NCBI GenBank assembly: GCA_004561775.1
Contig: SFUD01000034.1
Location: forward strand, 1 to 6,952
Direction: 5' to 3'
Length of the DNA: 6,952 bases
Source of the DNA: a bacterium
GTDB lineage: Bacteria > Bacteroidota > Bacteroidia > Bacteroidales > UBA932
The position numbers and the translations under genes were made by a program. This document shows, one piece after another, positions 1 to 6,227 of the stretch (position 1 is its first letter; each line of letters begins with the position of its first letter). The notes beneath the pieces are model-generated. The model did no database searches. It saw nothing but the letters and a program-made list of their open reading frames with translations, and had not been told where the DNA came from.

Positions 1-358
1 TGCGCTGCAGGTCTGTAAGGGTTCTTAGAGGAACCTGTCTTATTGTAACCAGTATGCCCTCTGAAATGATGAATGAGACCGCCTCTGTAGAATAGCTGTC
101 CGGCCCGGGTATAAGGAAGTTTGTATTTGCAAATATTGTGGTCTCTGTCTCCGAGTATCGGGAAGAACTCTCAATCTCCTCCGCTGTGGCGCGGCTCTGC
201 AGAGTTGTATCAAGGAACTCCTCTACAGTTCTCTTCTCATCTCCGGTTGGCTCAACAAGGTCTATCCAGAGCACATCGTCAAAGCCCAACTCTTCCAAAT
301 CTGCAAGGGTGCAGGATTCCGCAATCTGTCGGTTAGATTTGTAAAGAATTTTAATCAT
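1..358 (-). CDS. corA: CorA-family divalent cation (Mg2+/Co2+) channel, N-terminal part, cut by window edge
   Basis: The gene starts with ATG at 358 and reads open to base 1, giving 119 codons, about one third of a usual CorA (roughly 320-350 residues). The translation begins MIKILYKSN. It carries the family's cytosolic N-terminal pattern: LWIDLVEPTGDEK near residues 31-43, AEEIESSSRYSE near 64-75, then NTNFLIPG, VSFIISEGILVTIRQ and the start of the long helical region. CorA channels are inner-membrane pentamers that admit Mg2+ and sometimes Co2+ or Ni2+. The two C-terminal membrane helices and the diagnostic GMN motif lie outside the window, so ion choice cannot be judged. The gene follows mntP in the same direction with a 74-nt gap that holds its own promoter match, so it is probably also transcribed separately. 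The family call is secure from the N-terminal motifs; the exact member is not. Confidence 0.85.
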   Translation of the reverse strand, partial: MIKILYKSNRQIAESCTLADLEELGFDDVLWIDLVEPTGDEKRTVEEFLDTTLQSRATAEEIESSSRYSETETTIFANTNFLIPGPDSYSTEAVSFIISEGILVTIRQVPLRTLTDLQR

Positions 359-396
359 TTGCCGAGAGAATTAAGGTTAATACTACAGTAAGCGGA

Positions 397-426
397 CAAA
401 GATAACAAAAAAAGCCGGATTGGCAA
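397..426 (-). promoter_or_regulatory. Bacteroidetes-type promoter for corA
   Basis: On the minus strand a TTG core (424-426) is followed by exactly 19 nt and then TATCTTTG (397-404). This fits the Bacteroidetes sigma-70 pattern of TTTG or TTG, 19-21 nt, TAnnTTTG. The start of transcription would fall near 391, leaving a leader of about 33 nt before the corA ATG. The upstream box lies just beyond the mntP stop codon, so the element fills the gap between the two genes. The match is seen directly; activity is inferred. Confidence 0.6.
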
Positions 427-432
427 TAACCT

Positions 433-1011
433 TTATTGCATAAGGTGCTCAAAAAGAATCTTTACTCCTATGAGTATCAATATTATTCCACCTGCAATGT
501 TGGCGGCTTTGCCTATTCTCCTGCCCAGCGCCTTCCCGAATGCGAGTCCGATATACGAGGCTGCCGCCGTTGCCAATGCCGTTGCCGCTATTGTGAAGAG
601 CGCCTTTTGGGGTGCAATTGCCAGCAGCGCAAGGCTTACTCCAACTGCAACCGCATCTATGCTGGTTGCTATGGAGAGCACCACAAGACGGCGCGGGTTA
701 AGAAGGTCCGATGCGCTCTGATCCTCTTCGGGATGAAAGAGCGATTCATAGAGCATCTTGCCTCCAATCCAGAGCAGTATTGCAAAGGCCACCCAGTGGT
801 CTATTGCGCCAAAATAGTTTGCTAAGAACTCGCCCACTCCCCAGCCTAGAGCTAGGAACCCGCTTTGGAAGAGAGCAAAGGAGAGTATTATGCGCATTCT
901 TGCCCCTATGCTCAAGGAGCGTCTGCAAAGCAATATGCCTCCGCACAGAGAGACCGCAAAGGTGTCAAAGCAGAGGCATATTGATAATATTGTGAGTTCC
1001 AGCCAACTCAT
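433..1011 (-). CDS. mntP: MntP manganese efflux pump
   Basis: This 192-residue protein matches MntP (formerly YebN/DUF204), an inner-membrane exporter that protects against excess Mn2+. Its length and layout agree with the E. coli protein (about 188 residues). There are six predicted membrane segments in two similar halves, roughly 3-27, 36-60, 66-88, 108-130, 133-155 and 168-190. The paired family motifs are CFDTFAVSL in helix 1 (Asp16) and TSIDAVAVGVSLA in helix 4 (Asp119); the equivalent acidic residues in E. coli are needed for export. A charged loop, HPEEDQ, sits near 93-98 between the halves. Its start is 3 nt past the symporter stop codon, so the two are almost certainly cotranscribed. 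There is no visible yybP-ykoY manganese riboswitch ahead of it, as expected for a gene inside an operon. The next gene down is corA, making a pair of divalent-metal transporters. Confidence 0.93.
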   Translation of the reverse strand: MSWLELTILSICLCFDTFAVSLCGGILLCRRSLSIGARMRIILSFALFQSGFLALGWGVGEFLANYFGAIDHWVAFAILLWIGGKMLYESLFHPEEDQSASDLLNPRRLVVLSIATSIDAVAVGVSLALLAIAPQKALFTIAATALATAAASYIGLAFGKALGRRIGKAANIAGGIILILIGVKILFEHLMQ

Positions 1012-1014
1012 CTT

Positions 1015-2526
1015 CTACTCTCTAACTCTGAAGAGCCAGAGGCCTATAAAGGTAAGAAGTCCATTTACAATGAGGAGTGAGAAGCCCAGGTCGAAACCAA
1101 GGAAGGCCTTTCCCAGCGAGTTTAGAAGGATACAGAGCAGAGGAGCTGCCACTGCAATGTATGGGGTTGCCTTATCCTTTATCTTGTACTTTGTAAAGAT
1201 TCCGAAGAAGAAGAGTCCAAGCAGCGGGCCATAGGTGTATGAGGCCAGTTTATAGACCAGATTAACTACAGCATCGTTACTGAGCACGAAGAGTATTACA
1301 ATTATTATGAAGAAGAGGAATGTGAAGAGCGCGTGAATGAGTTTGCGCATTTTCTCCTTCTTCTGTGTATCCATATCTGTACGGCTGTTGAACTTGAGGA
1401 AGTCTACGCAATAGGATGTGGTAAGCGATGTAAGCGCGCCGCCCGCACTAGGATAGGATGCGGAGATAAGTCCAATAAGGAAGAGAACTCCCACGCCAAT
1501 GCCAAGGTACTGGCTGGCAACCGTAGGGAACATCTCGTCTGTCTTTACTATGCCCATAGCCTCAAAGCCGCCCTTATCTGCAACATAGATTGAGAGGAGT
1601 GCGCCAAGAAGCACAAAGAAGAAGTTTACCACAACAATGATTATGCTTGTGGAGTACATATTCTTCTGCGCAGATTTGATATCCTTGCAGGCAAGGTTCT
1701 TCTGCATCATACTCTGGTCCAGACCGGTCATTGCCACTGTAACGAAGATACCCGCAACAAACTGCTTGATTGCATTTGTGCCGCTGCTCCAGTTCCAGTC
1801 AAAGAGATCTGTAAAGTGACCTCCAACAGCAGGATTAGGGTTCTCCGCCCCTGCCACTGCAGCCACCATATCTCCAAAGGACCAGTTCATATCCTTGCAG
1901 ATGAAGAGGATTGTAAAGAGCACAGCCAATATCATAAAGGTTGTCTGAAGCACATCTGTCCAGATGATTGTCTTAACTCCACCCTTGTAGGTATAGAGGT
2001 AGATAAGCGCAAGGAAGATGAGTGTTACAAGCGCAAAGACTCCAAGGTCTGCCGCGTATGAGAGCTCTCCTCTTGGCACAAAGGCATAGAGCACAATTAC
2101 TACCACAAAGATTCGCACTGCAGCGCCAAGTATTCTGGAGATCATAAAGACGCTTGTTGCAGTCTTATGGGAGGTTGTCCCGAATCTCTCTCCAAGATAG
2201 GAGTAGATGGAGGTGAGGTTCATCTTGTAGTAGAGTGGCAGGAGCAACTTTGCAATTACCAGATAACCTCCTACAAATCCAAAGACAAGAGGCATATAGT
2301 AGAAGTTCTGCGCCAGAACGTTACCCGGAACAGAGACAAAGGTTACACCGGAGATTGATGCGCCCACCATACCGTATGCCACCACAGGCCATGGCGCTCT
2401 CTTGTCACCGGAGAAGAACGAACTGTTTCCTGCCTTTCTTGTTGTAAGATATGAGATTAAGAAGAGCAGTATTGTATATGCTGCAAAGGCCAGCAAAAAG
2501 ATAAAAAGCGGGAATTCTTGCTTCAT
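1015..2526 (-). CDS. Sodium:solute symporter (SSS family), candidate MurNAc importer (MurT-like)
   Basis: This 503-residue inner-membrane protein belongs to the sodium:solute symporter family (SSS, PF00474), which couples Na+ entry to uptake of sugars, sialic acid, amino acids and similar solutes. I count about 13 hydrophobic segments, starting at 5-27, 46-66, 76-98 and 123-147 and ending at 480-499, the usual SSS number. Helix 2 has the family pattern GASISGVTFVSVPG (55-68). SYPSAGGALTSLTTS (357-371) matches the helix that supplies the second sodium site, with Thr366 and Ser367 in the place of the paired hydroxyl residues. A further family block is KGGVKTIIWTDVLQ (181-194). The protein alone does not reveal its substrate. 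Its place after anmK, murK, murQ and recR suggests N-acetylmuramic acid, in line with the MurT transporter reported from the Tannerella forsythia murTKQ cluster. Sialic acid or another amino sugar remains possible. The family is certain; the substrate is inference. Confidence 0.9.
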   Translation of the reverse strand: MKQEFPLFIFLLAFAAYTILLFLISYLTTRKAGNSSFFSGDKRAPWPVVAYGMVGASISGVTFVSVPGNVLAQNFYYMPLVFGFVGGYLVIAKLLLPLYYKMNLTSIYSYLGERFGTTSHKTATSVFMISRILGAAVRIFVVVIVLYAFVPRGELSYAADLGVFALVTLIFLALIYLYTYKGGVKTIIWTDVLQTTFMILAVLFTILFICKDMNWSFGDMVAAVAGAENPNPAVGGHFTDLFDWNWSSGTNAIKQFVAGIFVTVAMTGLDQSMMQKNLACKDIKSAQKNMYSTSIIIVVVNFFFVLLGALLSIYVADKGGFEAMGIVKTDEMFPTVASQYLGIGVGVLFLIGLISASYPSAGGALTSLTTSYCVDFLKFNSRTDMDTQKKEKMRKLIHALFTFLFFIIIVILFVLSNDAVVNLVYKLASYTYGPLLGLFFFGIFTKYKIKDKATPYIAVAAPLLCILLNSLGKAFLGFDLGFSLLIVNGLLTFIGLWLFRVRE

Positions 2527-2548
2527 ATTTTAATTTTTAAAATAATTA

Positions 2549-3172
2549 TCAATTGGGCTTAAATGGTTGCCTGTTTTCAATGGAGCGTCCCAGAGTAAGC
2601 TGGTCTGTGTATTCAAGGTCGTCGCCAAATCCTACTCCTCTTGCAATTCCGGTAATCTTTACCCCCAGAGTTTCCAGTTTTCTGTAGAGGTAGAAGGCGG
2701 TTGTCTCCCCCTCCATACTGGTGCTCAGAGCAAGTATCACCTCCTTCACCCCCTCGCTCTTGACCCTCTCCAGAAGGCTCTCTATAGGAAGGTCAGAGGG
2801 GCCAATCCCATCCATCGGCGAGATAATGCCGCCAAGCACGTGGTAAAGCCCGTTGTAGATGGCGGTATTCTCTATGCTCATAACATCCCTTATGCTCTCA
2901 ACTACGCATATAAGCTCTCTGTTGCGGCGCGGGGAGGAGCAGATTGGACAGGTATCGGTATCGGAGATCATATTGCATCGGGAGCAATACCTCACCTTAC
3001 TCCTGAAATCCACAATGGCTCTCCCCAGCCTCTCCACATTCTCCTGCGGCAACTTCAGCAGGTGAAGGGCAAAACGGAGCGCGCTCCTTCTGCCCACGCC
3101 CGGCAGCGAAGAGAACTCCTCCACTGCATTCTGCAGCAACTGCGACGAGAACTGCTCTTGGGAGAGTGCCAT
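2549..3172 (-). CDS. recR: Recombination mediator protein RecR
   Basis: This 207-residue protein is a full-length RecR (typically about 200 residues). RecR works in the cytosol with RecF and RecO to load RecA onto gapped or SSB-coated DNA during repair. Its domains come in the standard order: a helix-hairpin-helix with LPGVGRRSALRFALHLL (23-39); a four-cysteine zinc finger with Cys63, Cys66, Cys75 and Cys78; a Toprim domain opening with CVVESIRDVMSIE (89-101) and continuing through LALSTSMEGETTA (147-159); and the C-terminal block GIARGVGFGDDLEYTDQLTL (175-194). All key residues are present and the gene looks intact. It begins 9 nt after the murQ stop codon and ends 22 nt before the symporter start, so it sits inside the wall-sugar operon although its role is unrelated. 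No strong Shine-Dalgarno sequence precedes its ATG. Confidence 0.96.
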   Translation of the reverse strand: MALSQEQFSSQLLQNAVEEFSSLPGVGRRSALRFALHLLKLPQENVERLGRAIVDFRSKVRYCSRCNMISDTDTCPICSSPRRNRELICVVESIRDVMSIENTAIYNGLYHVLGGIISPMDGIGPSDLPIESLLERVKSEGVKEVILALSTSMEGETTAFYLYRKLETLGVKITGIARGVGFGDDLEYTDQLTLGRSIENRQPFKPN

Positions 3173-3181
3173 TTATGAACT

Positions 3182-3994
3182 CTATTTACTTGCAAGATAG
3201 TTGTCTACAGCACTTCTCACAGAGCCGTACTTAAGCAGCAGGCTCTTTGCAAAGTCGTAATCCTCTATCTTGGTCTCATCCATAATCATCTTGGTTCCCC
3301 TATCCACCAGCTTGGCATTTGAGAGCTGCATATCAACCATCTTGTTGCCCTTTACGTGACCCATACGAATCATAGTGGAGGTGGAGATCATATTAAGGAT
3401 AAGCTTCTGTGCTGTACCGGACTTCATACGGGTACTGCCTGTAACAAACTCCGGACCTACAACAGCTACAATTGGAATATCCACCTCGTCTGCAATAGGA
3501 GCGCCCGGGTTGCAGGTAATGCAGGCTGTAAGAAGGCCTCTCTTGCGCGCCTCCCTCACTGCGCCTATCACATAAGGTGTTGTTCCCGATGCTGCAATAC
3601 CCACCACAACATCGTTAATTCCAACATTGTAAGGCTGCATATCTCTCCAGCCCCCTTCAAGGTCATCCTCTGCATTCTCCACAGCCTTGCGGATAGCAGT
3701 GTCACCACCTGCGATGAGGCCTATGATAAGGTCGAACGGAGCGCCGTATGTTGGCGGAATCTCTGAGGCATCCAGAATACCAAGACGACCGCTTGTTCCC
3801 GCACCCAGATAGAAGAGTCTTCCACCCTTCTTCATTCTCTCAACAATACCCTCAACAAGCTTCTCTATCTGAGGAATACATTTCTCTACAGCAACAGGAA
3901 CATTCTTATCCTCCCTGTTCATATTCTGCAGCAGTTCACCTACGGACATCTTGTCCAAATTGGCGTAGTTAGACGCCTGCTCAGTAACTTTCAT
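3182..3994 (-). CDS. murQ: N-acetylmuramic acid 6-phosphate etherase MurQ
   Basis: MurQ cleaves the lactyl ether of MurNAc-6-phosphate, giving GlcNAc-6-phosphate and D-lactate, the committed step of muramic acid salvage in the cytosol. The 270-residue product has the SIS-type sugar-phosphate fold: FYLGAGTSGRLGILDASEIP (61-80), then IIGLIAGGDTAI, DVVVGIAASGTTPYVIG, ITCNPGAP and VTGSTRMKSGTAQKLILNM. Glu78 in DASE and Glu109 in ENAED stand exactly 31 residues apart, as do the two catalytic glutamates Glu83 and Glu114 of the E. coli enzyme. It is about 28 residues shorter than E. coli MurQ, mainly at the C-terminus, and no motif is missing. It follows the putative MurNAc kinase after a 61-nt gap holding a short tandem repeat, and recR follows after 9 nt. 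Its neighbours on the upstream side supply its substrate from two sources. The related GckR is a regulator and lacks this operon context. Confidence 0.96.
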   Translation of the reverse strand: MKVTEQASNYANLDKMSVGELLQNMNREDKNVPVAVEKCIPQIEKLVEGIVERMKKGGRLFYLGAGTSGRLGILDASEIPPTYGAPFDLIIGLIAGGDTAIRKAVENAEDDLEGGWRDMQPYNVGINDVVVGIAASGTTPYVIGAVREARKRGLLTACITCNPGAPIADEVDIPIVAVVGPEFVTGSTRMKSGTAQKLILNMISTSTMIRMGHVKGNKMVDMQLSNAKLVDRGTKMIMDETKIEDYDFAKSLLLKYGSVRSAVDNYLASK

Positions 3995-4001
3995 ATTGTC
4001 T

Positions 4002-4068
4002 TAATTTTTTTGATACCCTAATCTAAATTATACCCTAACTTAAAGATACCCAAATTTAAATGATGCCC
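4002..4068 (-). repeat. Degenerate 16-17 nt tandem repeat between murK and murQ
   Basis: Read on the minus strand, four units of 17, 16, 17 and 17 nt each begin with GGGTAT (GGGCAT in the first) followed by an AT-rich tail such as CTTTAAGTTA or AATTTAGATTA. The GGG triplets lie at 4066-4068, 4049-4051, 4033-4035 and 4016-4018. The first unit includes the murK stop codon and the last ends about 7 nt before the murQ ATG, so the array fills nearly the whole gap. It could be a slippage product, a protein-binding array or part of the murQ leader. I know of no named family that it matches. Confidence 0.7.
4023..4054 (-). promoter_or_regulatory. Weak possible internal promoter before murQ
   Basis: On the minus strand TTTG (4051-4054) is followed by 20 nt and TAATTTAG (4023-4030), one base short of TAnnTTTG. 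Both boxes lie within the 16-17 nt tandem repeat, so the match may be a chance product of its AT-rich units. Taken as real, it would let murQ, recR and the symporter be made without the kinases. Confidence 0.25.
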
Positions 4069-4895
4069 TTGTGATACTCCACAAGTCCCTCAATAGGGGT
4101 CTTAAGCACTCTGCCAACCTTCATGCCGTTTCTCTCTGCGGCAGCAACAAGCTTGTCCTTAAAGTAGAAGGCAATTGAGCCTACAAAGTTTACGGTGTGG
4201 TTCTTATAGTCGTACTGTGAGATATTGCGTTTGAAGAACTCGTCAAAACTGGTGTTTACAAGGTTCTCCATATATGGGTCTGCAATAAACTCATTGATGA
4301 ATGGAGCAAAAGAGGCAAGGAAACGGCTTGGCATAGGCTGTTTGTAGACCTTCTCCACAACCTTCATATAGTCAAGGTCGTAACGCTTGTCAAACTCTGC
4401 CTGGATATGCGCAGGGAGCAGCCCCTTGATAAAATCGGAGATGAGCTTTTTGCCAAGAACACCGCCGCTGGCCTCATCGCCAAGTATGAATCCGCCGGCT
4501 CTTACATTCTTTGCTATATTCTCTCCATCGTAGAAGCAGGAGTTGGAACCAGTACCCATAATGCAGGCTATGCCGGGATTATGACCGCAGAGAGCCCTCG
4601 CAGCTGCAAGCACATCTGATGCGGCAAAGGTCTCACTCTCTGGGAAGACCTTCTTGAAAGATTCCGACAATGTTGCAATAAGTTGTGGGGAGACAACGCC
4701 CGCACCATAGAAATAGACATTTTTAACTCCCGGTCCTATGACAGGAAGCAGTTTCTGCGAGAGAATCTTCACAATCTCTTCCGGTGTAATGAAGACCGGA
4801 TTTATACCCTCTGTACTTATCTCAACAATAGAACCATCATCCTTAATGGCTCTCCAATCTACCTTGGTAGATCCGCTATCGGCTATCAATTGCAT
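4056..4895 (-). CDS. murK: BadF/BadG/BcrA-type sugar kinase, probable N-acetylmuramic acid kinase MurK
   Basis: This 279-residue cytosolic kinase has the ASKHA (hexokinase/actin-like) fold of the BadF/BadG/BcrA ATPase family that includes GlcNAc and MurNAc kinases. Visible motifs in order are the first phosphate loop IADSGSTKVDW (4-14); AASDVLAAARAL (91-102), where Asp93 should be the catalytic base; the second phosphate motif IMGTGSNSC (112-120); GGFILGDEASGG (134-145), usual in the GlcNAc-kinase-like branch; and a late VNFVGSIAFYF (235-245) in the adenosine-binding position. The predicted reaction is MurNAc + ATP to MurNAc-6-phosphate, inferred from its place next to murQ and from characterised MurK enzymes of Clostridium acetobutylicum and Tannerella forsythia. 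GlcNAc or glucosamine are credible alternative or additional substrates. It starts 61 nt after the anmK stop codon and has a probable promoter of its own. The kinase family is firm; the substrate is likely but unproven. Confidence 0.85.
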   Translation of the reverse strand: MQLIADSGSTKVDWRAIKDDGSIVEISTEGINPVFITPEEIVKILSQKLLPVIGPGVKNVYFYGAGVVSPQLIATLSESFKKVFPESETFAASDVLAAARALCGHNPGIACIMGTGSNSCFYDGENIAKNVRAGGFILGDEASGGVLGKKLISDFIKGLLPAHIQAEFDKRYDLDYMKVVEKVYKQPMPSRFLASFAPFINEFIADPYMENLVNTSFDEFFKRNISQYDYKNHTVNFVGSIAFYFKDKLVAAAERNGMKVGRVLKTPIEGLVEYHKGII

Positions 4896-4923
4896 AATAT
4901 CCTATTTTAATTAATGTTTGCCG

Positions 4924-4931
4924 CAAATTTA
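4924..4931 (-). promoter_or_regulatory. Probable murK promoter -7 element
   Basis: The minus strand reads TAAATTTG here, a perfect match to the Bacteroidetes -7 consensus. Transcription would start near 4918, about 23 nt before the murK ATG. No clear TTG lies 19-21 nt upstream; that stretch is T-rich. An 11-nt palindrome (TTTGC-G-GCAAA, 4917-4927) overlaps the -7 box and presumed start site and could be an operator, though it is short enough to arise by chance. The element would allow murK and the genes after it to be expressed independently of anmK. Confidence 0.45.
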
Positions 4932-4956
4932 CAACAAAAAGTATAAAAAAGGAAAA

Positions 4957-6087
4957 TTACTTAACTCCGGCCTTATAAAGAGCGCCTCCTATACAATCGT
5001 ATGCAGCGCCTGTAACGGAGCTCATACAGTTTGGAAGGTCCAGCATAAAGAGAGCGCCCAGGAATGCAAAAATAAGAGCCTCCTTAAAATTTACAGTCTG
5101 CTTATCGGGAATACAATAGAGACATTGCGGAGCATTGGCCTGCATACGCTCTACAAGATATTTGTTGAATGCGCCCCCTCCGGTAAGAAGCACTTTGGAT
5201 GGGGTGCCATCCTCCCTTGCAGAGATTTTTGCGCCTATCTGTATTGCAATATGTTCGCAGAAGGTTGCAAGTTTATCTTCCAGCGAGAGGTTGTAAGAGT
5301 CTATGAGCGGAATAATCTCTGCTTCCACCCACTCTCTGCCAAGCGATTTTGGACCTGTTGCACTATAAAAAGGCAGAGCATTAAGGGCATCCAGCAGTTT
5401 GCCGCATACCTCTCCTCCCGATGCTGTCTCGCCATCTTTGTCATAATCTTTTCCTACCTGACGCATATAGTAGTTGAGCACATAGTTCACCGGCGATATG
5501 TCGTATGCAAGTCTGGCAGGCACCCTCTCTCCATTGCGCTCGACCGTAGAGTTGAAAGAGATATTTGAGAAGCCGCCCATATTAAGGCAGTAGTCATACT
5601 CCGCAAAGAGCCACTTGTCGCCAATGGGTACAAGAGGCGCCCCCTGTCCGTGAAGGGCAACATCTGTTGTTCTGAAATCGCATACGCAGTCCACACCGCT
5701 CTCCGCCGCAATTCCCGCTCCCGAGCCTATCTGTGTAGTGAATCGGATAGCGGGCTGATGGAAGATAGTATGACCGTGCGATGCTATTATATCCGGAGCG
5801 GCGCCGGTCCTCTCCATAAAGGCCTTCACGCGCTTTCCCAAATAGAGACCATAATCGGAATTAAGGAGAGCATAATCATACGCGCTCATACTCTGCGCAG
5901 TAGCCAACTTATGCTTAAGCTCGTCATCATACCCCTCATCCTCAGCGGCAAGAATCTTATAACTCCACTTGGTAGAATCCTCCCACTTCCCGGGTGTACC
6001 ATTAAAGACAAACTCCACATAACACATATCCAACCCATCAAGCGATGTTCCGGACATCATACCAATTGCTCTGATTCTCTTTTCCAT
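4957..6087 (-). CDS. anmK: Anhydro-N-acetylmuramic acid kinase AnmK
   Basis: AnmK opens the 1,6-anhydro ring of anhydro-MurNAc and phosphorylates it with ATP, yielding MurNAc-6-phosphate for MurQ. Its substrate comes from the cell's own wall, cut by lytic transglycosylases. The 376-residue product is full length (E. coli 369). Motifs in order: GMMSGTSLDGLD (9-20, ATP phosphate loop), ASHGHTIFHQP (102-112), CDFRTTDVALHGQGAPLVP (136-154), CLNMGGFSNISF (167-178), YDISPVNYVLN (195-205), KSLGREW (247-253), LLTGGGAFN (300-308) and SSVTGA (356-361). Asp196 occupies the place of the catalytic base. Around it the sequence is DISPVN, where E. coli has DTGPGN; I believe this is a lineage variant. It is the first gene of the presumed operon, with a strong promoter match about 110 nt upstream and a 13-bp tandem repeat in the presumed leader. 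The ATG at 6087 directly precedes the phosphate-loop strand, so the start is well placed. Confidence 0.96.
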   Translation of the reverse strand: MEKRIRAIGMMSGTSLDGLDMCYVEFVFNGTPGKWEDSTKWSYKILAAEDEGYDDELKHKLATAQSMSAYDYALLNSDYGLYLGKRVKAFMERTGAAPDIIASHGHTIFHQPAIRFTTQIGSGAGIAAESGVDCVCDFRTTDVALHGQGAPLVPIGDKWLFAEYDYCLNMGGFSNISFNSTVERNGERVPARLAYDISPVNYVLNYYMRQVGKDYDKDGETASGGEVCGKLLDALNALPFYSATGPKSLGREWVEAEIIPLIDSYNLSLEDKLATFCEHIAIQIGAKISAREDGTPSKVLLTGGGAFNKYLVERMQANAPQCLYCIPDKQTVNFKEALIFAFLGALFMLDLPNCMSSVTGAAYDCIGGALYKAGVK

Positions 6088-6114
6088 AAAATTATATCAA
6101 TTAATGTAACAAAA

Positions 6115-6166
6115 TATTCAGTTTAACTATTCGGCTTCACTGTACGGTTTCACTATTCGGCTTCAC
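6115..6166 (-). repeat. 4 x 13-bp perfect-length tandem repeat in the anmK leader
   Basis: Read toward anmK, the units are GTGAAGCCGAATA (6154-6166), GTGAAACCGTACA (6141-6153), GTGAAGCCGAATA (6128-6140) and GTTAAACTGAATA (6115-6127). The first and third are identical, and no bases lie between units. The array ends 27 nt before the anmK ATG and falls inside the presumed 5' untranslated RNA. It has no internal hairpin that I can see. A 13-bp spacing does not keep a reading frame, so it is not a coding repeat. Possible roles are repeated RNA-binding sites or a slippage tract that alters leader length. Confidence 0.9.
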
Positions 6167-6169
6167 CAC
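6137..6169 (-). other. Possible 10-codon leader ORF behind a perfect AGGAGG
   Basis: In the presumed anmK leader the minus strand shows AGGAGG (6175-6180), 5 nt, then GTG (6167-6169) and an open frame reading (M)VKPNSETVQ before TGA at 6137-6139. A second GTG follows directly at 8 nt spacing. The strong Shine-Dalgarno sequence is notable because the other leaders here lack one. The frame overlaps the first two and a half 13-bp repeat units. It could be a regulatory leader peptide, but an ORF this short may be chance. Confidence 0.2.
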
Positions 6170-6196
6170 AAACGCCTCCTCAATCACACAAGAATT

Positions 6197-6227
6197 CAAA
6201 TATACGAAACAAAGGCAACATAAACAA
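6197..6227 (-). promoter_or_regulatory. anmK: Bacteroidetes-type promoter for the anmK operon
   Basis: On the minus strand a TTG core (6225-6227) precedes, by exactly 20 nt, TATATTTG (6197-6204), a perfect TAnnTTTG -7 box. Transcription would begin near 6190, giving a leader of about 100 nt that includes the 13-bp tandem repeat. The upstream box lies inside the first unit of the 31-bp array, so array and promoter are physically joined. This is the best promoter match in the window, and it is placed to drive the run from anmK to mntP. Confidence 0.6.

Noticed and set aside
400..432. Rho-independent terminator after mntP (GCC-AATCC-GGC followed by seven T on the minus strand)
   Set aside because: The stem is only three base pairs, too weak to call, and the T run lies within the corA promoter spacer.
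890..1234. 114-codon plus-strand open frame across the mntP-symporter junction
   Set aside because: It runs antisense through two well-supported genes and has no family resemblance.
2567..3178. 203-codon open frame on the plus strand opposite recR
   Set aside because: It mirrors an intact recR with all its motifs; the plus-strand product is Cys/His/Leu-rich and has no recognisable domain.
4918..5568. 216-codon open frame on the plus strand opposite anmK
   Set aside because: It lies antisense to a complete, motif-bearing anmK and its translation has no recognisable domain.
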